Source: Chitinophaga sancti
GTDB lineage: Bacteria > Bacteroidota > Bacteroidia > Chitinophagales > Chitinophagaceae
Assembly: GCF_034087045.1 (NCBI RefSeq)
Contig: NZ_CP139247.1
Coordinates: forward strand, 4,490,001-4,554,000
DNA length: 64,000 nt
Reading direction: 5' to 3'
The translations under genes were made by a program, and so were the position numbers. Every line of letters begins with the position of its first letter. Within the stretch, counting starts at the first letter, position 1. Of this stretch, positions 51,226 through 59,542 are shown one piece after another. The notes below the pieces were generated by a model. The model was given only the letters and a program-made list of their open reading frames with translations, did no database searches and was not told the DNA's origin.

Positions 51226-53577
51226 TTATTGCAAACTTTTTACCGGGTTGACCATCGCCGCCCTGATAGACTGATAACTCACTGTCAGGAGTGCAATTCC
51301 GCAGGCCAGGATCCCTGCGCCCACAAAGATCTCCCAGCTGATCTGGATCCTGTAATCAAAATGTGTGAGCCAGTTATGCATCAGGAAATAGGTAAATGGG
51401 GATGCTATTATACCCGCCAGTAATACCAGCCATATAAAGTCTTTGGATAGCAATAGCCAGAGTTGTGGCAGACTGGCGCCTAGTACTTTCCTGATACCGA
51501 TTTCTTTGGTTCTGCGTTCTGCCATGAACATAGCGAGGCCAAAGAGTCCCAATCCCGAAATCAAAATGGCCAACAGGGCAAAGGCGGCTGCTATACGACC
51601 TACCTGATTTTCCATTTCGAATTTATGTGCGAAATCCTGGTCGGTAAAGCTATAAATGAAGGGGAGGTCCGTATTATATCTTTCAAAAACAGGCTGAATG
51701 GTGCTGAGGGTGTTAGATAAGTCTACCCCCTTTTTCAGGCGTAGCAAAATATTGTTCGCATCATCCTTTTCAAAGATGATTGCCAGCGGATAGGCGGTCT
51801 GGTAGGGATTGTACAATACAAGATCCTTTACAATACCAATGATGGTAAGTGTGAGGGAACCAGATTGTATCGTCTTTCCAATAGGATCTGTGTACCCGAT
51901 GGTCTTCAGTGCGGTTTCATTTAATACTACGGCATTGGAATCTGCCGGCCGGCCGGCTTCAAAAGAACGGCCCTGCAGCAGCTGCATACCCGTTACCTGG
52001 TCATAATCATAATCGCCCATGATCACATCCATTCCAATTTCTGCTTTGGGGTCTTTGCCACTCCATGAGAAATCACTCCACTTGTTATAATTAGCCGTCA
52101 TGGGTTGTGATGCTCTGGTTACAGCCTCCAGTTTCCCGGTATTTAACAGTTCCTGCTTCAGTGCTGAAAAATTCTTATTTAATGCATCACTGGTGGCCAC
52201 TGATATAAGGTTATCGGGATTATATCCCAAAGATCGTGACTGTGCATGCCTGATCTGCTGGAATACAATTCCCGTACTAATGATAAGGGCAATACTAATG
52301 GCAAACTGAAACACGACTAATACACGACGCAGCGTGACTGCGCTACGGCCTGTATGCACCGGGCCTTTCAATACCTTCACGGGAATAAAGCCAGAAAGGT
52401 ACCAGGCAGGATAACTACCGGCGAGTAGTCCTGTGGTAATACAGATACCTAATGCCATCCACACATGCTGATAAGTAAACTGTACATGAGATATACCTAC
52501 CTGTCCAAGAAAAGGTTGTATGAGCAAAATGAAGATGATGGCAAAGATAAATGCAATCAATGCTGTCATAATAGATTCTGAGAGGAACTGTCCGACCAGT
52601 TGTGTACGTCCGGAACCGATTGCTTTACGGATACCTACTTCTTTGGCGCGCTTTTCAGACCTTGCCGTACTCAGATTCATAAAATTGATACACGCAATCA
52701 GGAGCACAAAAATGCCAATGATGGTAAAGAGATGTACATAGGTCATTCTGCCACCACTTTCTTTCCAGTCCCTGAATTCATTGTGCAGGTGCATGCGTGT
52801 CAATGGCTGTATGTCCAGGAACTGGTTATTATGTTCCGGATCATGCAGGTGCATTAACCCACTTATTTTTTTGGAGAAATCTGCCATACTTACACCAGGA
52901 TTGAGCTCTACTGCATTCCATGAAAAGTTGATTCCCCAGTTGGACCGCGCATTCCTGACAAATTCATACTTCTTTTCCATCAATGAAAAAGGTACGAGAA
53001 AATCAAACTGGAATGTTGAATTCGAAGGCACATCAGCCATCACACCGGTCACCTGCAATTCTTCATTGTCTACTTTTACAAATTGCCCCAATGCAGATGC
53101 ATTTCCAAAATAGGCATTCGCCTGTGATTTTGTCAGAATAATACTGTTCACATCATTCAAGGCGGTATTGACATTGCCTTCAATCAGCGGGAAGGAAAAC
53201 ATTTGGAGAAAAGCCGGATCAACAAAGAGGCAATTCTTTAAATACTTAGTGGTACCATGTACCAGGCTCATTTGCGAGGACTGACTTATCCTCGTGGCAC
53301 GCTTTATTTCAGGATAATCATGCTGCATGATATCGTAGATAGGAACGGGCGTGCTGTACTGGGATCCTTTTATATCATTGAATAGCGTGTGTTTCACGAA
53401 TACGCCTATTCGCTCTCCATTCAAATGAAACAGATCAAAACTCTTTTCATATTGTACCCACATGCCGATAAGGAGGGCGAATGCCATACCCAGAGCAAGC
53501 CCTGTAATATTAATAGCAGAAAGCGTCTTGTGCTGTTTAAGGTTGCGCCAGGCAACACGGCAATAATTCCAGATCAT
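51226..53577 (-). CDS. FtsX/MacB-like ABC transporter permease with two periplasmic domains
   Basis: The 783-residue protein begins with IWNYCRVAWRNLKQHKTLSAINITGLALGMA, the usual start of stand-alone Bacteroidota permeases. It has two copies of the MacB periplasmic-core plus FtsX unit. The first periplasmic domain spans about 45-240; FtsX helices follow with IGIFVLLIACINFMNLSTARSEKRAKEVGIRKAIGSGR. The second unit ends with FALLAILISGLGLFGLAMFMAERRTKEIGIRKVLGAS and a last helix cluster. No ATPase is fused or adjacent, so it must partner with one encoded elsewhere. Such permeases move lipoproteins, peptides or drugs or transmit mechanical signals. ATG 53577 was chosen as family start. Confidence 0.88.
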   Translation of the reverse strand: MIWNYCRVAWRNLKQHKTLSAINITGLALGMAFALLIGMWVQYEKSFDLFHLNGERIGVFVKHTLFNDIKGSQYSTPVPIYDIMQHDYPEIKRATRISQSSQMSLVHGTTKYLKNCLFVDPAFLQMFSFPLIEGNVNTALNDVNSIILTKSQANAYFGNASALGQFVKVDNEELQVTGVMADVPSNSTFQFDFLVPFSLMEKKYEFVRNARSNWGINFSWNAVELNPGVSMADFSKKISGLMHLHDPEHNNQFLDIQPLTRMHLHNEFRDWKESGGRMTYVHLFTIIGIFVLLIACINFMNLSTARSEKRAKEVGIRKAIGSGRTQLVGQFLSESIMTALIAFIFAIIFILLIQPFLGQVGISHVQFTYQHVWMALGICITTGLLAGSYPAWYLSGFIPVKVLKGPVHTGRSAVTLRRVLVVFQFAISIALIISTGIVFQQIRHAQSRSLGYNPDNLISVATSDALNKNFSALKQELLNTGKLEAVTRASQPMTANYNKWSDFSWSGKDPKAEIGMDVIMGDYDYDQVTGMQLLQGRSFEAGRPADSNAVVLNETALKTIGYTDPIGKTIQSGSLTLTIIGIVKDLVLYNPYQTAYPLAIIFEKDDANNILLRLKKGVDLSNTLSTIQPVFERYNTDLPFIYSFTDQDFAHKFEMENQVGRIAAAFALLAILISGLGLFGLAMFMAERRTKEIGIRKVLGASLPQLWLLLSKDFIWLVLLAGIIASPFTYFLMHNWLTHFDYRIQISWEIFVGAGILACGIALLTVSYQSIRAAMVNPVKSLQ

Positions 53578-53747
53578 AAAAAAAATTAGTCCTACAATGA
53601 TACCAGTTTGTAAATGATTGTAAATGAATGACTTTTCGTTTGCAGACTGTTCACTTTCAGCAACTTGTGTCCGGTTGTGAACACTTTGACTGGCATGGTT
53701 TCTGGTCTCACTATATAAAGAATTTTTCACCCAAAAAATTGTGAGTT

Positions 53748-53936
53748 ATGGAAATCAGAGACAGATCAATAGGTAGTAACGGTTTAGAACAGGGGGGACC
53801 TAACCTCGGTAACGATTATAGCCGTAATATAACAAGAGAAGTGACTTCAGATGATACTGAAAAGGTGATTCTGCCTAAAAAGGACAAACATAAAAAAGAA
53901 CAAAACAAAGGCGATAAAAATCCAAAGCAGCGATAA
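53748..53936 (+). CDS. Small hydrophilic protein of unknown function (62 residues)
   Basis: The predicted protein is highly charged, with a Gly/Asn-rich first half (SIGSNGLEQGGPNLGNDYS) and a Lys-rich end (ILPKKDKHKKEQNKGDKNPKQR). It contains no cysteine or hydrophobic segment and is probably disordered in the cytoplasm. The ATG follows GTGAGTT, and the frame is closed 23 nt before a perfect bidirectional terminator, which supports a real transcription unit. It is divergent from the FtsX-type permease. I do not recognise a family. It could be a nucleic-acid-binding or stress protein, but nothing shows this. Confidence 0.55.
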   Translation: MEIRDRSIGSNGLEQGGPNLGNDYSRNITREVTSDDTEKVILPKKDKHKKEQNKGDKNPKQR

Positions 53937-53958
53937 GATGATGGCTGCTTAAGCGGGT

Positions 53959-53994
53959 GAGGCGGTAAAAAAGCACATGCTTTTTTACCGCCTC
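53959..53994. terminator. Bidirectional terminator
   Basis: A perfect 16-bp stem (GAGGCGGTAAAAAAGC with its complement) around ACAT, with A and T runs within the arms. It separates the small protein gene from the convergent DUF72 gene. Confidence 0.88.
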
Positions 53995-53999
53995 CTTAT

Positions 54000-54905
54000 T
54001 TAAAATAACGATTGTTGTTTAGGTTGGAATACAGGTTTCGGTATACTGATTCCGCACACTTCTTTTAATTTATCTATGAAATAAACAGTCGCATCAATAT
54101 AACTCAGTTCATCCCCCATATGCATAAAGAAATACAATTCCCTTAATCCATTCTTCATCCATTGATCGATCCTGTGCACCCAGTCATCCATCCTTTTATA
54201 ATCCGTCGGGTGTAAACTATTCCCCACGAAGCGGACCATAGACCCCGGGGTGGGTAAGTGCATATGTACACAATCCCTTCTACCAGCTGTATCAGTGATC
54301 ACCGCACCTATTTTTAGTCCTCTTAATGTATCAAAGAGCTCTTTGGTGGTCGCAGGGTTATTAAACCAATCCGGATGCCTGAGCTCTAAATACCATTGCA
54401 GATCCGTCGGCAGACTTTGCAGATATTTATATAGGTTGTCTCTCCGTGTCGGACTATAGTTCTCTCCCAATTGCAAAAAGATAGGTCCCAGGTTTTCTTC
54501 CAGTGCAAGGATACCTTCAAGGAAGGCGGTCGTTTGGTCCTGCGCATTTACAAGATTACTATAGTGACTGATGGACTGCGGCACTTTAGGACAAAATTTA
54601 AAATCCGTTCTGTTTACCCGTTCCTTCCATTTGCCGATCGTATAAGCATCATAGATCTTATAATGGGTAGCATTGAACTCAATACAATTGAAATGATGGG
54701 GATATTGCTCAATATAATTGGCTTCTTTGGTGCCTTTGGGGTAAAGGTGGCCAACCCATTCCTTCATTCCCCATCGGGGGCAGCCGATATACATCCCGAC
54801 ATTTGCCGCCGGCTTACCGGGTAATACCAGTTGGTTGTCAGCAGGATCAGGAAGAGTAAAATCTATATTGCTTAATAATGAATCATTAACGCGACCAAAT
54901 TGCAT
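54000..54905 (-). CDS. DUF72 (YecE-like) TIM-barrel protein
   Basis: The 301-residue protein matches DUF72. It has MYIGCPRWGMKEWVGHLYPKGTKEANYIEQYPHHFNCIEFNATHYKIY near the N-terminus, then KFCPKVPQSISHYS, LEENLGPIFLQLGENYSP, and YLELRHPDWFN. Late segments are RDCVHMHLPTPGSMVRFVGN and LYFFMHMGDELSYID. The fold is a TIM barrel related to metal-dependent endonuclease-IV-like proteins, and the His, Glu and Asp residues in these motifs form a likely active-site pocket. Its biochemical role is not established. Gene is monocistronic, with the upstream glgA unit divergent. Confidence 0.9.
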   Translation of the reverse strand: MQFGRVNDSLLSNIDFTLPDPADNQLVLPGKPAANVGMYIGCPRWGMKEWVGHLYPKGTKEANYIEQYPHHFNCIEFNATHYKIYDAYTIGKWKERVNRTDFKFCPKVPQSISHYSNLVNAQDQTTAFLEGILALEENLGPIFLQLGENYSPTRRDNLYKYLQSLPTDLQWYLELRHPDWFNNPATTKELFDTLRGLKIGAVITDTAGRRDCVHMHLPTPGSMVRFVGNSLHPTDYKRMDDWVHRIDQWMKNGLRELYFFMHMGDELSYIDATVYFIDKLKEVCGISIPKPVFQPKQQSLF

Positions 54906-55133
54906 AAAACTAATTGGAAATTAATAGCCTTCGAAGATAAGATTTTTCACTATAATCGCTTTTTCTGCATTCCGTGGTTGCCACGCCACACATCGTGGTG
55001 AAGAAATCGCCTTATGGTAAAAAATCATTATGAATTGAAAGGCTTTCTACAAGCGTAATAGGAGCGGGTTTGAAGCCAGCAGGCTGTACCAGTGGCGGCT
55101 ATGCAAATAATAGAAAGAAAATTTGGATATTCC

Positions 55134-55163
55134 TTTGCAATATCCTTTTTCCAAGCTAATTTG
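55134..55163 (+). promoter_or_regulatory. Candidate promoter for the glycogen genes
   Basis: TTTG (55134-55137) is followed after 19 nt by TAATTTGA (55157), close to the Bacteroidota TTTG / TAnnTTTG pair at normal spacing. A start site near 55170 would give a 30-nt leader before glgA. Confidence 0.45.
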
Positions 55164-55200
55164 ATTGCATACAAGCCCTTTATTTCATTAACTGACAAGC

Positions 55201-56625
55201 ATGGAAATTTTACACGTTAGCGCGGAATGTTATCCGGTAGCGAAAGTTGGAGGATTAGCCGATGTAGTAGGTGCACTGCCAAAGTATCAACACCAGTTAG
55301 GGTGTGTAGCCAAGGTAGTGATGCCCGCTTATAAATCCCGCTTTTTTGAACAAAACGAATTTGAGCTCGTGCACCAGGGAGGAACCTGGGTAGGGTTCAA
55401 CTGGTACCATGTCAATGTATTCCGCGAAAAGAACAACGTACTGGGCTTTGACCTGTACCTGTTGGATATTCCCGGACTACTGGACAAGGAGGGCGTGTAT
55501 GGTCACTGGAATGATCTGGAACGTTTTCTGGCATTTCAGATCGCTGTGCTGGACTGGCTGAATGAATGGCAGCATCATCCGGACGTCGTGCATTGTCACG
55601 ATCATCATACAGGGTTTATTCCTTTTTTGATGACACATGCTTACAAGTACGAAAGGCTGCGCAATATAGCCTCCGTACTCACCATCCACAATGCACAGTA
55701 CCAGGGCCAGTTTGGCTGGGATCAGCTATACCGGTTACCGGGTTTTGACCTCTGGAAGGCAGGCCTGGTAGGATGGGAGGGCGCTGTGAACCCACTGGCG
55801 GCAGCCATCAAATGTGCATGGAGAGTTACCACCGTTTCACCCGGGTACCTCGAAGAAATGTATAACGGCGCGAATGGACTGGAAAGTTTGCTGCGAAGCG
55901 AGCGTCGCAAGTGCAAGGGTATCCTGAATGGGATTGACAACAAAGTATGGGATCCTGCCACAGATCCGATGTTACCTATCCACTATGATGATACTTCCTT
56001 TGTAAACGGGAAAAGAGAAATAAAGCGCCAATTGTGTGAGGAGTTTGGATTTGACCCCGAATTACCATTATTCTCCTTCATTGGCCGCCTGGTAGGCGAA
56101 AAAGGCGCCGACCTGTTACCAGATATTATTGGTCGTTCACTATATGAGCAACAGAATCAGCTCAACTTCCTTGTATTGGGTAGTGGAGATCCGCATACAG
56201 AGTGGCGTCTGCACCAGACAAAAAATACGACTGGTTCAAACTTTAATGTACAATATGGTTATAACGAGGGCTTATCGCATAGGATCTATGCCGGTAGTGA
56301 TTTCCTGTTAATGCCAAGCAGGGTAGAACCTTGTGGCCTGAACCAGTTGTATGCACTGCGTTATGGCACAATGCCGATAGTACGTAGCACAGGTGGCCTT
56401 AAAGATACCGTGAAGGATTTTGGAGACCAGGGTGGTTTCGGTATCCGCTTTATACAGGCAGAAGTCTGGGATGCGTGCCAGGCCGTGAGCCGCGCTGTGG
56501 AGCTGTACCGTGATGCACAGGCATTGCAGGAAATCCAGGAATATATTATGCAGATCGATCACTCCTGGGACAGCGCCGCTGCAGAATATGTAAAATTATA
56601 CGAATCAATAGTAATCAGACCTTAA
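55201..56625 (+). CDS. glgA: Glycogen synthase, GT5
   Basis: The 474-residue protein begins with EILHVSAECYPVAKVGGLADVVGALP, containing the KVGGL motif at residue 15 that binds ADP-glucose phosphates. The middle has VHCHDHHTGFIPFLMTHAYKYE and SVLTIHNAQYQGQF. The C-terminal GT-B lobe has FIGRLVGEKGADLLPDII and the E-x7-E-like region PSRVEPCGLNQLYALRYGTMPIVRSTGGLKDT. The enzyme adds alpha-1,4-glucosyl units from ADP- or UDP-glucose. The next gene is glgC, 86 nt downstream, so ADP-glucose is the probable donor. No branching enzyme is nearby. Length is normal for bacterial GlgA. Confidence 0.95.
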   Translation: MEILHVSAECYPVAKVGGLADVVGALPKYQHQLGCVAKVVMPAYKSRFFEQNEFELVHQGGTWVGFNWYHVNVFREKNNVLGFDLYLLDIPGLLDKEGVYGHWNDLERFLAFQIAVLDWLNEWQHHPDVVHCHDHHTGFIPFLMTHAYKYERLRNIASVLTIHNAQYQGQFGWDQLYRLPGFDLWKAGLVGWEGAVNPLAAAIKCAWRVTTVSPGYLEEMYNGANGLESLLRSERRKCKGILNGIDNKVWDPATDPMLPIHYDDTSFVNGKREIKRQLCEEFGFDPELPLFSFIGRLVGEKGADLLPDIIGRSLYEQQNQLNFLVLGSGDPHTEWRLHQTKNTTGSNFNVQYGYNEGLSHRIYAGSDFLLMPSRVEPCGLNQLYALRYGTMPIVRSTGGLKDTVKDFGDQGGFGIRFIQAEVWDACQAVSRAVELYRDAQALQEIQEYIMQIDHSWDSAAAEYVKLYESIVIRP

Positions 56626-56711
56626 TTGGCACGGAACTTTCCACGTAAGTTTGTAAACGGGACTTTCCATATAGTAATCATTTATTTCAACGAAACAAAA
56701 GAATAGAATAT

Positions 56712-57983
56712 ATGTCTAACGCAGTTATCTCCCTTATCTTAGGAGGCGGTTCCGGTACCCGTCTATACCCGCTCACCCGCAGGCGCTCGAAACCCGCTGT
56801 GCCCGTAGCCGGTAAATATAGGTTGGTGGATATTCCCATCTCCAATTGTTTGAATGCGGACATGAACCGCATCTTTGTGCTCACCCAGTTTAACTCCGCG
56901 TCACTGAATAAGCATATTAAGAATACATACCACTTTAGCCACTTCAGTAAGGCGTTCGTAGATATCCTGGCTGCAGAACAAACTCCCGATAACCCCACCT
57001 GGTACCAGGGTACAGCCGATGCGGTGCGTCAGTGCCTCCATCATATCGAGAACTATGAGTATGACTATGTGCTCATACTATCCGGCGACCAGCTGTATCA
57101 GATGGATTTCAGGGAGATGCTGCAACATCATATTGAATCACAGGCAGAGGTAACGATCGGTACCATCCCGGTCACTGCTAAAGACGCTTCTGACTTTGGT
57201 ATATTAAAAACTGATGAAAAAGGAACTATCACCTCCTTTACAGAAAAGCCGAAACAGGATGTACTGGCACCCTGGGCTTCGCCTGTAAGCGATGAGATGC
57301 ATGCAGCAGGTAGAGAATACCTGGCAAGTATGGGTATCTACATCTTCAGCAGATCCACGCTCAATGAATTGCTGAAAGGACAGGAGGCTGCCACCGATTT
57401 TGGTAAAGAGATTATTCCATACGCGATCAACGCAGATCTGAAAGTAATGAGCTATCAATACACCGGTTACTGGACGGATATCGGAAATATCAGCTCATTC
57501 TGGGAAGCAAACCTGTCATTGACAGATGAGATCCCTCAGTTCAATTTATTTGATGAAGGCAAGACCATCTATTCCCGTGCGCGTATGCTGCCACCGGCAA
57601 AGATGAGCGGTACCTTCAACAAGACCATCATCGCAGACGGTACAATTATTTCAGATAGCACCCTGGAACGTTGTGTTGTGGGTATCCGTGCCCGTATTGG
57701 CCGTGGTTCAGTGATCACAAACAGCTACATCATGGGTAGCGATTTCTACCAAACCCTCGAAGACCTGGCCAGGGCCAAGGCCAAAGGCCATCCGCCAATG
57801 GGGATTGGAGATAACTGTGTGATCAATAATGCGATAATAGATAAGAATGTAAGCATTGGCAACAATGTAAAGATAAATGTAGGTGAAACATTGCCGGATG
57901 GTGAGCATGAGCAGTACACCGTGAAGGATGGAATTGTGGTGATTAAGAATGGAATGGTATTGCCGGATGGTTTTGTGATTTGA
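56712..57983 (+). CDS. glgC: Glucose-1-phosphate adenylyltransferase
   Basis: The 423-residue protein opens with LGGGSGTRLYPLTRRRSKPAVPVAGKYRLVDIPISNC, the nucleotidyltransferase and allosteric regions of GlgC. It has WYQGTADAVRQCLHHIE, then YVLILSGDQLYQMDF (metal-binding Asp), SFTEKPK, and SMGIYIFSRSTL. A C-terminal left-handed beta-helix follows. GlgC makes ADP-glucose from ATP and glucose-1-phosphate, the committed step for glycogen. A perfect terminator hairpin lies about 115 nt after the stop. With glgA it forms a two-gene unit for storage polysaccharide. Confidence 0.96.
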   Translation: MSNAVISLILGGGSGTRLYPLTRRRSKPAVPVAGKYRLVDIPISNCLNADMNRIFVLTQFNSASLNKHIKNTYHFSHFSKAFVDILAAEQTPDNPTWYQGTADAVRQCLHHIENYEYDYVLILSGDQLYQMDFREMLQHHIESQAEVTIGTIPVTAKDASDFGILKTDEKGTITSFTEKPKQDVLAPWASPVSDEMHAAGREYLASMGIYIFSRSTLNELLKGQEAATDFGKEIIPYAINADLKVMSYQYTGYWTDIGNISSFWEANLSLTDEIPQFNLFDEGKTIYSRARMLPPAKMSGTFNKTIIADGTIISDSTLERCVVGIRARIGRGSVITNSYIMGSDFYQTLEDLARAKAKGHPPMGIGDNCVINNAIIDKNVSIGNNVKINVGETLPDGEHEQYTVKDGIVVIKNGMVLPDGFVI

Positions 57984-57995
57984 TAGAGTGGGGGT

Positions 57996-58037
57996 GAGAG
58001 AGTTGTGTTGAGAGAGTTGGGTTAAGAGAGTTTGATT
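57996..58037. repeat. Three 14-bp imperfect direct repeats
   Basis: GAGAGAGTTGTGTT, GAGAGAGTTGGGTT and AAGAGAGTTTGATT follow one another without spacer just after the glgC stop codon. No function is evident. Confidence 0.7.
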
Positions 58038-58096
58038 TGTGAGGATTGGTTTTGTGGAATCCGGTTTTTGGATTTACAGCGCTGATGGCTGGTTTC

Positions 58097-58136
58097 AAAA
58101 AAATCGCTTTTACCATTGGTAAAAGCGATTTTTTTT
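58097..58136. terminator. Terminator of the glycogen unit
   Basis: A perfect 18-bp stem, including flanking A7 and T7 runs (core ATCGCTTTTACC), around ATT, followed by further T. Confidence 0.9.
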
Positions 58137-58438
58137 GGTTTAGCGGTCAAAAAAACTGTTAAAATTCACTTTAAAACTGACAAGTGGTTTTTATTTCCAT
58201 TTCTTTGAAAAACCGCACCAGCAAAGCCTTTCAGACCAGCGGAATGTAAAAAAATTAATCTTAATAACAGCGTTAAATACTGTTAAAATATTGCCTTCTT
58301 TTATCGGGTCTTGCCGCCCGTTCATCTCATGTTTTTGCCTGATCACCGACACATATTCCTCATTCGCCGACATAACACGTTCCTCCTTCTCCCGAAATCT
58401 ACATTTGTTTTTTAGGTACTCAACAAAAAATCAATTTG

Positions 58439-59521
58439 ATGGTCTTGCTGGATCGAAGGGCAATACATATATCAGGTCTCTGTTGTCTGCTGTTATTATC
58501 AGTCGCCTGCCATGAAAAAAAGAACAAGGACGATGCTAAATCTCAGGGAAACCAACCTACCATTGTAGATGTCATTATCGCTGACACCCGTAGTGTAAGC
58601 AATAACATCGAGGCAAACGGTACGATCGTTCCCAACGAATACGCCGAACTCCATCCCGAAATCAGTGGCAGGATTACTTTCCTCAACGTTCCCGAAGGCG
58701 CCATCGTCGAAAAAGGCACCCTCATTGCCCGTATCAACGATGCTGACCTACAGGCACAACTGGAAAAATCCAAAGTTCTCCTGGATCTCTACGAAAAAAC
58801 AGAACAACGCGACCGCAAACTCCTGGACATTAACGGTATTAACCAGGCCGACTACGACCTGGCATTGAACAATGTGAACGGCACCAAAGCCGATATGGCA
58901 TACACCCAGGCCCAGATAGACAAAGCCGCTGTCCGTGCCCCCTTTACCGGTACTATCGGCCTACGTCAGGTCAGCATCGGGGCATACGCCACACCAGCGA
59001 CCCTGATCGCCACGATCCAGTCGCCCGACAAAATGCGGGTCGACTTCACCTTACCTGAAAACTACGCCCACAACCTCAAAAAAGGTGGTGTGGTTGAAGT
59101 AGTAAGCGATGCGAACAATGGCACCCGCAAGCAAGCCACTATTATCGCTACCGAACCACAGGTGAGTCAGACGAGCCGCAACGTAAAAGTGCGCGCCCTG
59201 CTCTCCGACGGCAAAGGCCGCCCCGGCGCATTTGTAAAAGTTTACTTAAATGCCGGTGCGGATACCAAAGCCATCATGGTCCCTACCAATGCACTCATTC
59301 CAAATGATAAAAATAACCAGGTCGTACTCGTCAAAGACGGCAAGGCCCGCCTCACCACCGTGCAAACCGGCGTGCGGGAAGCCAATAATGTGGAAGTCAC
59401 CAGCGGCATCGCTGTAGGTGATACCGTCGTGGTGACAGGCGTGCTCTTCGCCCGCCCCGATGCGCCTGTGAAAGTCAGACAAGTGAAGACACTGGAAAAA
59501 CTCGTGGCTGCACAGCAATAA
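58439..59521 (+). CDS. RND efflux periplasmic adaptor (membrane-fusion lipoprotein)
   Basis: The 360-residue protein has a lipoprotein signal peptide with lipobox LLSVACHEKKN. It then has the usual HlyD-type order: barrel-sandwich half EANGTIVPNEYAELHPEISGRI, helical hairpin from about residue 105, second sandwich half AVRAPFTGTIGLRQVSIGAYATP, and beta-barrel and membrane-proximal domains. The hairpin of one short pair suggests it meets a TolC-like channel, which is encoded two genes downstream. It links inner-membrane pump to outer-membrane channel in the periplasm. ATG 58439 gives a proper signal peptide and is preferred over TTG 58436. The operon has no linked regulator. Confidence 0.92.
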   Translation: MVLLDRRAIHISGLCCLLLLSVACHEKKNKDDAKSQGNQPTIVDVIIADTRSVSNNIEANGTIVPNEYAELHPEISGRITFLNVPEGAIVEKGTLIARINDADLQAQLEKSKVLLDLYEKTEQRDRKLLDINGINQADYDLALNNVNGTKADMAYTQAQIDKAAVRAPFTGTIGLRQVSIGAYATPATLIATIQSPDKMRVDFTLPENYAHNLKKGGVVEVVSDANNGTRKQATIIATEPQVSQTSRNVKVRALLSDGKGRPGAFVKVYLNAGADTKAIMVPTNALIPNDKNNQVVLVKDGKARLTTVQTGVREANNVEVTSGIAVGDTVVVTGVLFARPDAPVKVRQVKTLEKLVAAQQ

Positions 59522-59542
59522 TCACCCAACGGAATTCAACAA

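Larger units (their letters stand above)
57984..58438. other. Intergenic stretch of 455 bp between glgC and the efflux operon
   Basis: It holds a short tandem repeat (57996-58037), a perfect terminator hairpin (58097-58136) and an AT-rich region expected to carry the efflux operon promoter. No gene was recognised. Confidence 0.65.
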
